Origin: Pseudomonadota bacterium
GTDB taxonomy: Bacteria > Pseudomonadota > Gammaproteobacteria > Acidiferrobacterales > UBA6901
DNA: 64,000 nucleotides
NCBI GenBank assembly: GCA_027364845.1
Contig: DAHXOO010000004.1
Coordinates: 1 to 64,000 of the forward strand
Reading direction: 5' to 3'
Shown: one piece after another, positions 25,392 through 33,887 of the stretch
How positions within the stretch are numbered: position 1 is the first letter of the stretch
Layout of the letters: each line of letters begins with the position of its first letter
Position numbers and translations under genes: made by a program
The notes under the pieces: generated by a model
The model's input: the letters and a program-made list of their open reading frames with translations, nothing else
Databases searched by the model: none
Told to the model about the DNA's origin: nothing

Positions 25392-25931
25392 GAGGAGTTT
25401 AAAGTTGAATCTGAGGTAAGCACCCCAGGTGGTGAGGGTCGAGGTGGTTGAGGTTTCCGCTGAGAATCTGATTGGTGAAGTCAGATACCCAATGAACTAA
25501 GGAAACCATCCATCATTGATTAGGATAGCAGAAATAGTGGGGCTGTCTATCGAACATAGGGCTCAGACTGGTGGATTTCGTTCGCCAAGTGATCGAACAA
25601 GCGGATTTGGCGCAATTGCGGGGTATTACAAAAACGCGAAGACTACGGGTGGGTAACGCACGGTGATTTGCAATAGCTATCCTTCCGTGTGCGGAAATAA
25701 ACCAATGAGGTTGCCGGGCGCTACGTGGAAAGGGTGGCTCTCACTTTGAGCTACATGCCTGTTACGATAAAAGCACGCGGCAAAACAGTTGCCAACTGGG
25801 GCAAGCGGCAAGTACTGCTGTCAATGTAATGTGTTTCTGTGGAAAGTACCCACTGGCAGGGACCGTACAGGCACAATCCACTACACGCTGAGGACCGAAC
25901 AGCTATTTGCCGGTAAGGCTAGCCGGCAAGA
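25392..25931. other. Intergenic region upstream of the addB-like gene, nothing recognised
   Basis: About 540 bases. Frames are short and unlike any family. The composition is more AT-rich than the neighbouring genes, suggesting acquired or decayed DNA. It presumably contains the promoter for the repair genes. Confidence 0.35.
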
Positions 25932-28658
25932 ATGGAAAACAAGAGGGAAACATTGCGCGATTCTGTTTTTGAGGCATTGAAATCAGGAGCGTCGTTGCTG
26001 ACGGCGAGCCACCGCCAGGTGCGCATGTTGCAAATCGAGTATGCGCGTCGCATGCAGGAGGAGAAACGGCTGGCGTGGCCAAGTCCGGATCTCCTTACGT
26101 GGAATGCCTGGCTTGAGCGGTGCTGGGACCAGTTTCCGGCACCGTCGTTGGCGGATGAGGGATCGGCTTTCCGCGCCTTGCTCAGCCCAGCACAGGAGAC
26201 CAAGCTTTGGGAAACCATCATCGGTGACTCAAACTTCAGCGATGGGTTGTTGCAGCCTGATGCTACGGCGCGGACGGCCGAGGAGGCATGGCGCCTTTGC
26301 TGGGAGTGGGATATTTTGCCGCAATCTGCCGACGCAGCACCCAACGACGATGCCCGGGCTTTTGCGATCTGGTCGCGTGACTTCGATGCGCAGTGCCGCT
26401 CTCGGGGCTGGCAAGATCGGGCCCGTCTTGCGGATGCGGTTGGCAAGACATTTGTGAGTGGCGGTCTAAAGGTTCCGACGCGGCTGCTGCTTTTCGGGTT
26501 CGAGGAGCTTACGCGCCAACAGGAGCGGCTGCTCGAAGTTCTGCGCAGCGGTGGTACGGCGGTGGAACTGATCGAGGCGAGTCTCTTCCCGAATACAGGC
26601 GAACGCTACGAATTCCTTGGACCGCTGGACGAAATTGCCGCTGCTGCCCAGTGGGCGCGCGGGCGACTGGAAGCCGGGGCGTCCCGCATCGGGATCATCG
26701 TGCCGGATTTTGGCGCATTACGTCCGCAAGTGGTCAGAATTCTCGATGACACGTTTATTCCCGGGGCGGTGTTGCCTTCCGCGGTAGAAATTGTTCGTCC
26801 ATACAACCTTTCTCTGGGTCAGGCGCTTTCGAAATATCCCATCATCCACACCGCGCTTCAGATTCTCGAGCTCGGCAAGGGCGAGCTTTCCTGCGAGGAG
26901 GTTGGGAGTCTGTTGCGGTCCCCATTTCTCGGTGAGGCAACCGAGGAATGGTCGCGGCGTGCACTCCTTGACGTCGCCTGTCGCCAAAGTGAGGTTTTGG
27001 TGCGAATCCATGGCCTGCTGCGCCATGCGCAGGACAAGGATGGGGAAGGGCGCTGGCGCGCACACAGTGCGCCAATCCTGGCGGCGCGACTCAAGAACTG
27101 GAGCGGGCTGCGCGATTCCTTGCCCAAGAAGCAATTGCCCAGCGTCTGGGCCGAGGTCTTTGCTCGTGGACTTATGCTGCTCGGCTGGCCGGGCGATCGC
27201 CCGCTCGACAGTGAGGAGTATCAGACGGTAAACGCGTGGCGCGAACTTCTTTCCGCTCTCTCATCCCTGGATGAGGTCACCGATCGGATGGATTACGCCG
27301 AGGCGCTCTTGGCGTTTCGGCGCATGGCGGCCGAGCGCATCTTCCAGCCGAAATCGCCGGAGGTTCCGGTTCAGGTTATGGGATTGCTCGAAGCATCGGG
27401 CCTTGAGTTTGACTGTTTGTGGGTGACAGGACTGCATGATGCGGTTTGGCCTGAAACGCCACGCCCCAATCCCTTCATTCCCATCGATCTGCAGCGCCGA
27501 CACAACCTACCGCACGCTTCGGCGGCCCGGGAACTTGAGTTCGCGCGTCGTCTGATGGGGTGGCTCTTTGGGAGCGCACCAAAGGTCATAGTCAGCCACG
27601 CGCGGCGCAATGGCGATGAGAACCTGCGGCCCAGCCCGCTCATCGCTCAATTGCCTCTCAGGGAACCGGAAGCGCCAGGCGCCATCGGCACACTACATAG
27701 ATTGATTCATGAATTACGGCCACCACTGGAACAGATGTTGGATGATCGTGCCCCATTGTTGGCAGCCGGAACCGAGGTACGTCGCGGAACGGGTGTTTTC
27801 AAGGATCAGGCAGCCTGTCCGTTCCGAGCGTTTGCGCATGCGCGTCTTGGGGCATGTGCGCTTGATGAACCGGCTCCCGGCCTCGATGCGCCCATGCGCG
27901 GCAATCTTTTGCACGGCGCGATGGAACGGGTTTGGCGCAGATTGAAGTCTCATTCGCATCTATGTGCCTTACCGGAGAAAGCACTGCATTTCAATGTTCG
28001 CGAAGCAGTGGCCGGTGCCATTGCGGATATGGCGCGTCAGCGACCGCAGATGTTCCTGACGAGGTTCGTTGTGCTCGAGCAGGAGCGGCTTGAGCGCCTG
28101 GTGCTCAACTGGCTTGAAATTGAGAAGCAGCGCGCGCCGTTTACTGTGGTTTTTCCCGAGAGGGATCAGACGGCCAGCATTGGCGGACTGACAATCAGGA
28201 TCGTTCCGGATCGTGTCGATGAGCTTGAAGGCGGCGCGCGGGTCGTGATCGATTACAAAACAGGAACCCCGAAGCTCAGCCAGTGGTTCGGTGATCGCCC
28301 GGATGAACCGCAGATCCCGCTGTACGCTCTGGCCCAGAAAAACGTCGCGGCTGTAGCGTTTGCACAGCTTCGCAAAGATGACACACGCTTTTTGGGCATT
28401 GCGTCGGAGGCTGGGCTGGCGCCTGGTGTGGTGCCGGTCGCTGACATAAACGAAGCGGCGGTTTTGGGATCTTGGGGAGCGCTGTTCGCCGAGTGGCGCC
28501 GCGTGCTCGAGGCGCTGGGCGAGGAGTTTCGCTCGGGTGACGCGCGCGTCGCTCCGAAAAATGGGTCCAAAACCTGTGAACACTGCGACTTGGATCTGCT
28601 TTGCCGGATCCGGGAATTGGAGGAAGGCTCAGCGGCGGATTCTGAGGAGGAAGCATGA
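25932..28658 (+). CDS. AddB-like DNA repair nuclease (PD-(D/E)XK, probable DNA repair protein)
   Basis: A 908-residue partner of the downstream AddA-like helicase, together replacing RecBCD in double-strand-break resection. The N-terminal half is a helicase-like fold without a Walker A motif (LLTASHRQVRMLQIEYA). The C-terminal nuclease has VIDYKTGTPKLSQW, where Asp and Lys are catalytic. Cysteines in DQAACPFRAFAHARLG and CEHCDLDLLCRIRELE would hold the 4Fe-4S cluster that staples AddB-type nucleases. It overlaps the helicase gene by four bases (ATGA). Confidence 0.88.
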   Translation: MENKRETLRDSVFEALKSGASLLTASHRQVRMLQIEYARRMQEEKRLAWPSPDLLTWNAWLERCWDQFPAPSLADEGSAFRALLSPAQETKLWETIIGDSNFSDGLLQPDATARTAEEAWRLCWEWDILPQSADAAPNDDARAFAIWSRDFDAQCRSRGWQDRARLADAVGKTFVSGGLKVPTRLLLFGFEELTRQQERLLEVLRSGGTAVELIEASLFPNTGERYEFLGPLDEIAAAAQWARGRLEAGASRIGIIVPDFGALRPQVVRILDDTFIPGAVLPSAVEIVRPYNLSLGQALSKYPIIHTALQILELGKGELSCEEVGSLLRSPFLGEATEEWSRRALLDVACRQSEVLVRIHGLLRHAQDKDGEGRWRAHSAPILAARLKNWSGLRDSLPKKQLPSVWAEVFARGLMLLGWPGDRPLDSEEYQTVNAWRELLSALSSLDEVTDRMDYAEALLAFRRMAAERIFQPKSPEVPVQVMGLLEASGLEFDCLWVTGLHDAVWPETPRPNPFIPIDLQRRHNLPHASAARELEFARRLMGWLFGSAPKVIVSHARRNGDENLRPSPLIAQLPLREPEAPGAIGTLHRLIHELRPPLEQMLDDRAPLLAAGTEVRRGTGVFKDQAACPFRAFAHARLGACALDEPAPGLDAPMRGNLLHGAMERVWRRLKSHSHLCALPEKALHFNVREAVAGAIADMARQRPQMFLTRFVVLEQERLERLVLNWLEIEKQRAPFTVVFPERDQTASIGGLTIRIVPDRVDELEGGARVVIDYKTGTPKLSQWFGDRPDEPQIPLYALAQKNVAAVAFAQLRKDDTRFLGIASEAGLAPGVVPVADINEAAVLGSWGALFAEWRRVLEALGEEFRSGDARVAPKNGSKTCEHCDLDLLCRIRELEEGSAADSEEEA

Positions 28659-31600
28659 GCTCCGACAAGCCCATCGACGATGCGCTTGCGCGCGCTCGCG
28701 CGCTCACGCCGGATGAGTCATTCATCGTCCAGGCACCCGCGGGCTCCGGCAAGACCGAACTACTGACCCAGCGCTATCTGCGCCTGCTGTCGTGCGTGGA
28801 TCATCCCGAAGAGATCGTGGCGATCACCTTCACGCGCAAGGCTGCCAACGAAATGCGCAATCGTGTTCTCGATGCTGTCGATAAGGCTCAGGATCCGCGC
28901 CCGGAGAATCCCAACGAAGCGGCAACCTGGGAGCTTGCACGCGCAGCGCTTGCGCGTGATTCGGCCAAGGGCTGGAACGTGATCGCTAGCCCCGAAAGGC
29001 TGCGAGTGGGCACCATCGATTCCTTTTGTGCAGGGCTGACGCGTCAGATGCCGATGCTCTCGCGCCTTGGTGCCCCCCCGGCGATTGTGGAGGATGCTGA
29101 TTTGCTGTACCGGCAGGCAGCCCGCGAGCTGATCGCGCGACTCGAATCGGATGACCAAGTGAGCCCAGCGATCGAGCGTCTCTTGCAACACCTCGACAAT
29201 GACCTGCCTAAAGTTGAGGGCTTGATCGCGGGGATGCTGGCGCGGCGCGACCAGTGGATGCGGCATCTCGGCAGCGGCGAGCGGCCTCAGCGGGAAAAAC
29301 TCGAGGCGGCACTTGGGCACGTCATAGAAGATGCGCTCGCAGAACTGCGTTCGGCAATGCCGTTGAGCGATGCGCCAGAGCTGCTCATGCTTGCGCGCTT
29401 CGCCGCACAGAATTTGCGGGCGGCGGGCGCATCGTCGGGAATTCTTGCCTGTCTTGATATGACAGAACTTCCGGAAGCGTCGACTTCGGATCTGGCGAAG
29501 TGGCGTGGACTTGGGTCGCTGCTGGTAGCGCCGAGCAGCAGCGACTGGCGCAAGACGGTCAACTCAAAAATTGGCTTTCCGGCGCCTAGTGATGCACCAA
29601 ACGTCGCCGAAAAAACGCGCTTCAAAGACGCGAAAGACCGGTTCAAGGTCCTTGTCGAAAAACTCAGCACTTGCCGTGGGTTGTTGGAAAAGCTGGCCGG
29701 GTTGCCAGGTCTTCCGCCACCACGGTACGACGATAGCCAGTGGGAAGTGGTGGAGGCCCTGTACCAGCTTCTGCCGCTCGCGGTCGCCGAGCTTTGGGTG
29801 GCGTTTCAGAATCGCGCCGAGGTGGATTTTACCCAGGTGTCCTGGAGCGCGCTGCGCGCGCTGGGTACGCGCGATGAGCCGACAGATCTTGCGCTGACCC
29901 TGGACTACCGGATCCGGCATGTGCTGGTCGATGAGTTCCAGGATACGTCGCTCAGTCAATATGAGCTTTTGGATTTGCTCACCAGCGGCTGGACACCTGG
30001 TGATGGGCGCACGCTGTTCGTGGTTGGCGATCCGATGCAGTCCATTTACCGCTTCCGCCAGGCGGAGGTCGGTCTGTTCCTGCGCGCCTGGCACCAGGGT
30101 GTCGGTAATATCCCGCTCGAGCGGCTCACCCTCACAGTGAATTTCCGCTCTCAGGAAGGGATCGTAGATTGGGTGAACCGGGCGTTCAAGCTGGTATTTC
30201 CCGCGGTGGAGGACGTTGCTTCTGGAGCAGTGACGTATTCTCCGGCAGTGGCCCATCACCCTGCTGGTGCGTCACCGGCGGTGACGTTTCATCCAATGCT
30301 GGGGCGTGATGATGAGTGGGAGGCCGATCAGGCAGTGGCCCTGGTAAAGCAGGCGCTGGCGGATTCGTCGCAAAAAACTATCGCCATTCTTGTACGCTCG
30401 CGTGCGCATCTCTTCGAGATCGCACCGCGGCTGCGGCGCGCGGGGCTGCGCTTTCGTGCGGTCGAGATCGAGGCGTTGGGGCACCGCAGCATCGTGCAGG
30501 ATCTGTTGGCGCTTACGCGCGCGCTTGTCCATCCCGGCGACCGGCTTTCCTGGCTGGCGGTGCTGCGCGCCCCATGGGGTGGGCTCACACTCGCGGATCT
30601 GGAGGCACTCGCGGGTGAGGATCAGAAGGCGGTGGTATGGGAGTTGATGCAGGATGCCGGATGCTATGCGCGCCTGAGTCCGGATGGTCAGGCACGGCTC
30701 GAGCGCGTTCGAGCCGTGATGGCGGACTGTTTTGCTCGTCGACGACGCCGGCCGTTGCGCCGGCTTGTCGAAGGTGCGTGGATCGCTCTGGGTGGTCCAA
30801 CCTACGCGGACGATGGAACGGATCTTGCCGACGCGCAGGCCTATCTCGATTTGCTCGAGGAGCTTGAGGCCGGTGGCGATCTGGCGGAACTTGATGTGCT
30901 GTCGAAGCGGATTGAAAAGTTGTTCGCATTGCCCGATGTCGAGGCAACGGAGCGGCTTCAGCTCATGACGATCCACAAGGCCAAGGGGCTGCAATTCCAC
31001 ACGGTGATCGTCCCGGGTCTCGGACGGAAACCGCGAGTCAGCGAACCTCCGTTGCTTGCCTGGGCGGAGCGGCCAAGCCCGCACACGCAGGAAATCGATC
31101 TTTTGCTGGCGCCAATCAGAGAAAGTGGCAAGGATATAGAACCGATCTCTAATTTCCTGATGCGATTCGATGGTGCAAAAGGCCATTACGAAGATGGACG
31201 CGTGTTGTATGTAGCTGCGACACGTGCGATCGATCGGCTTCATCTTCTGGGGCACGTGGCTGTGAGTGACAAGAACGGAGTGCGCGAGATGACGTCGCCA
31301 CCGCGGAGTTCGCTGCTTTACCATCTTTGGAACGAAGTGCAGACGGACTTTGAGCAAGTTCTGAGTGAACTTCCGGCGGATGAACCGGGAAGTGCTGCTG
31401 ATGTTATGCCTGATCCGCCGCGGGCACTGCTCAATAGACTGCCAATAAGTTGGCGGTTGCCTGCGATTCCGGCGCCGGTTATGTGGGATCAAGGCAAAGC
31501 GTTGATCGAGGCGGTGGACGCCGCGCCGCGCGTTGAATTCGAATGGGCACGGGAAGTCATCCGCCATGTGGGAACCGTGGTCCATTGGATCCTTCAATAC

Positions 31601-32080
31601 ATCGGGCGCAATGGGCTTGAAATTTGGGAGCGCGATCATGCAAAGAAACTGCAGCAAGTGCTGGCAGGACGCTTTGCGGAAGAAGGCGTGCCGCCGGTGC
31701 AGCTCAAGGCGGCGATGGCGCGTGCCGAGGCAGCTTTATCACGTACGCTTTCAGATTCGCGTGGACGCTGGATTTTGGATCAACGGCATACGGATGCACA
31801 TGGTGAATATGCTGTGAGTGGTTTTATCAATGGAGAATTTGTGAACGTGATTCTTGACCGGACATTCGTCGACGATCACGGCGTGCGCTGGATCATCGAT
31901 TACAAGGTGAGCTCCCACGAAGGCGGAGGACTGCAAGATTTTCTCGACCGTGAACGCGAACGCTACGCGCCACAGCTGGAGCGTTATGCATCATTGATGG
32001 GGGAGATGGACACCCGGCCAATCCGCCTGGGGCTCTATTTTCCTTTGCTCGGCGGGTGGCGTGAGTGGTCGCTTGAGTGA
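28655..32080 (+). CDS. AddA-like UvrD-family helicase-nuclease
   Basis: An 1141-residue ATP-dependent DNA helicase-exonuclease subunit. Walker A is in VQAPAGSGKTELLTQRYL near residue 30, motif II is VDEFQDTSLSQYELLDL, motif III is VVGDPMQSIYRFRQA, and motif V/VI includes TIHKAKGLQF and LYVAATRAIDRLHLLG. The C-terminal nuclease domain has WIIDYKVSS after the metal-binding region, so both motor and nuclease look active. Translationally coupled to the AddB-like gene, it should load onto broken ends and degrade them until a Chi-like site. Confidence 0.92.
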   Translation: MSSDKPIDDALARARALTPDESFIVQAPAGSGKTELLTQRYLRLLSCVDHPEEIVAITFTRKAANEMRNRVLDAVDKAQDPRPENPNEAATWELARAALARDSAKGWNVIASPERLRVGTIDSFCAGLTRQMPMLSRLGAPPAIVEDADLLYRQAARELIARLESDDQVSPAIERLLQHLDNDLPKVEGLIAGMLARRDQWMRHLGSGERPQREKLEAALGHVIEDALAELRSAMPLSDAPELLMLARFAAQNLRAAGASSGILACLDMTELPEASTSDLAKWRGLGSLLVAPSSSDWRKTVNSKIGFPAPSDAPNVAEKTRFKDAKDRFKVLVEKLSTCRGLLEKLAGLPGLPPPRYDDSQWEVVEALYQLLPLAVAELWVAFQNRAEVDFTQVSWSALRALGTRDEPTDLALTLDYRIRHVLVDEFQDTSLSQYELLDLLTSGWTPGDGRTLFVVGDPMQSIYRFRQAEVGLFLRAWHQGVGNIPLERLTLTVNFRSQEGIVDWVNRAFKLVFPAVEDVASGAVTYSPAVAHHPAGASPAVTFHPMLGRDDEWEADQAVALVKQALADSSQKTIAILVRSRAHLFEIAPRLRRAGLRFRAVEIEALGHRSIVQDLLALTRALVHPGDRLSWLAVLRAPWGGLTLADLEALAGEDQKAVVWELMQDAGCYARLSPDGQARLERVRAVMADCFARRRRRPLRRLVEGAWIALGGPTYADDGTDLADAQAYLDLLEELEAGGDLAELDVLSKRIEKLFALPDVEATERLQLMTIHKAKGLQFHTVIVPGLGRKPRVSEPPLLAWAERPSPHTQEIDLLLAPIRESGKDIEPISNFLMRFDGAKGHYEDGRVLYVAATRAIDRLHLLGHVAVSDKNGVREMTSPPRSSLLYHLWNEVQTDFEQVLSELPADEPGSAADVMPDPPRALLNRLPISWRLPAIPAPVMWDQGKALIEAVDAAPRVEFEWAREVIRHVGTVVHWILQYIGRNGLEIWERDHAKKLQQVLAGRFAEEGVPPVQLKAAMARAEAALSRTLSDSRGRWILDQRHTDAHGEYAVSGFINGEFVNVILDRTFVDDHGVRWIIDYKVSSHEGGGLQDFLDRERERYAPQLERYASLMGEMDTRPIRLGLYFPLLGGWREWSLE

Positions 32081-32435
32081 CGATCCGCTGTGCTCGCGCA
32101 GTCATTTTATGTCAGGCCCGGTGCTTGCGGGTGCGTTCTCAGGCTCTGTGCAGAACCGGCTTATCGTGGCCGAGCTATTGCCGGCAGCTGCGCATGGACG
32201 CTGATGGGCCATTGGGTGCGGGATTGACGGCGCGACGTCATTTTCGCGCGCTGGGTATTGCGGAAAGCCTAACTATCCGGATAGTTTCCTTCGCGGGTAA
32301 CTGGTGTCTGCGCGTAGCGCCGGTCATTCTCAACAATCCGCAGCAGGATCGCGCTGCCAGCTATTTGCCGAGAGGCCGAGATAGGGATCCAATAAGACAC
32401 GCAGCGAGTGCATCGGCGAGTGTCTGGCAGCACCG
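32081..32435. other. Convergent intergenic region with a perfect palindrome
   Basis: About 355 bases between two genes that end toward each other. No gene is seen. A perfect 16-bp palindrome lies at 32271-32286. Confidence 0.4.
32271..32286. promoter_or_regulatory. Perfect 16-bp palindrome AACTATCCGGATAGTT
   Basis: The sequence is its own reverse complement. With no loop it is a poor terminator but a good candidate protein-binding site, although neither flanking gene starts here. Confidence 0.3.
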
Positions 32436-33680
32436 CTAGTGTTTGCCAGAGACATCGGTCGGCCCGCCAGAACCCGGTTTGCTGCCAGTCCCGGTGTGCA
32501 CGGCTGCCGCCGGGTTTGCGTTTGGACGTGTGCCGTCGCACAGTACGCGAAGCAGCACGTCGTGAATCCACAGGAAGCTTACCTTGGTGAGCGCGGCGAC
32601 AGCGTATTTGCGCGGCTTGAGGAAGGCGATTGGACTGCTCGCTTTGGCGCCACCACCCTCCACGACGAACCCGGCGCCGTCATCGGCAGTCAGCAACACG
32701 TTTCCCTCGAGTAGATACATGTTCCACGGGTCGGTCATTCCACATTCGAGCAGCGTGCTGCCGGGGGCGGCAGTATAAACGAACGAGTGCGCTACCAGCA
32801 CCCCGAGTCTCGCCGGATCTAAGTCGCGGAAGTGGCTGAACTCCTGTAGTCGAGCGGCGCTGACGGTTTTGTGTGGAAACTCCAGCCAGCGTTCGACGGG
32901 TTCGTGGTGGTGGGTGAGGTGGATCTGCCGTATGTCCATCGCCGACAGGGTCACGTCGCGATCCGAGCGCTTGTCTACGCCGTAGTATTCAGCGTTACCG
33001 GCCGATTCCGGAGATTGTGACTGCAGCAGGCTCTCTAGAATGGAAAAGTCTGGTGCGCTGTGCGCGTCTTGCGCAGGCAAAGAGCGCTCAAGTCTTTTCC
33101 GCAAGGCGAGGATTGCCGGATCTTCGCGTTGATTGATCGCCAGCGGTGCCGCAAGGTTTAGAACTTCGAGGACAGGTGTATCGACATTTTCTGCCGAAAC
33201 CGTCTGTCCGAGCATTTCGGAGTAGTGCCCGAGGGTGGTGTGGCGGTCGAACAGGATCGGACAGTACAAGGGTGCCTCCGGTGCGATGTCCGGATGCTGC
33301 GACAGCAGCAGTGCGATGCCGTGGCAGACGTCTTTGTGGCGGTTCTTCTGCTGGAAGCCGGTCAGGTTCCCGGTAACGCGATCGGTAACCCGGTAAAGCT
33401 GGCGGATTACGTCCGTTTCAAAGCAAAGGGTAATCGGATCCCAGGGCCCTGGATTCGGCGACTCGTGGATCAAGGCGAGCCTCCAGCCTGGCATGTCAGG
33501 CTGGCGCAGATAGGCACGCAGAAAGTCGCGACTTTGTGTCGTGAGTACTTCTGTGAGCGCACGCCCTGCCGGGTCAGCGGTGCTGCTGCCGGGAAATGAC
33601 AGCTGGCCCTGGGCAGTAAGGAGGCCGAAGTCAGCGAAGCCGCAAACGGCTCGTAACAATTCTGGCGGGGAATGTGTCAT
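32436..33680 (-). CDS. Uncharacterised protein with a C-terminal cyclic-nucleotide-binding-like domain
   Basis: A 414-residue soluble protein. Residues 1-270 match nothing I know. From about residue 280, LDPARLGVLVAHSFVYTAAPGSTLLECG and MYLLEGNVLLTADDG have the spacing of a cNMP-binding beta-barrel, but the phosphate-binding cassette (GE..L....R.A) is not evident, so it may bind no nucleotide. The tail is low-complexity and rich in Gly and Pro. It lies about 200 bases downstream of the GGDEF-EAL gene on the same strand, suggesting a signalling role. Confidence 0.7.
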   Translation of the reverse strand: MTHSPPELLRAVCGFADFGLLTAQGQLSFPGSSTADPAGRALTEVLTTQSRDFLRAYLRQPDMPGWRLALIHESPNPGPWDPITLCFETDVIRQLYRVTDRVTGNLTGFQQKNRHKDVCHGIALLLSQHPDIAPEAPLYCPILFDRHTTLGHYSEMLGQTVSAENVDTPVLEVLNLAAPLAINQREDPAILALRKRLERSLPAQDAHSAPDFSILESLLQSQSPESAGNAEYYGVDKRSDRDVTLSAMDIRQIHLTHHHEPVERWLEFPHKTVSAARLQEFSHFRDLDPARLGVLVAHSFVYTAAPGSTLLECGMTDPWNMYLLEGNVLLTADDGAGFVVEGGGAKASSPIAFLKPRKYAVAALTKVSFLWIHDVLLRVLCDGTRPNANPAAAVHTGTGSKPGSGGPTDVSGKH

Positions 33681-33887
33681 GGTCAGAGCGCGGGCGCGCG
33701 TGGGTCCAGTGATTCCCCGCTTTCCGGATTCACAGACGGTTGCTGTGCGGAATCACTGTCGTGTGGTGCAAGAGGGAAGCAGCAGGGGGCCCGAGGCTGG
33801 CCGCAGGCAGGCCTATGCGGCGGCGAATGATTCCGTGTCCAGGCGCTGACCAGCGATGCGGTGCAGGGAGCGGACGTGCGATGCCGA

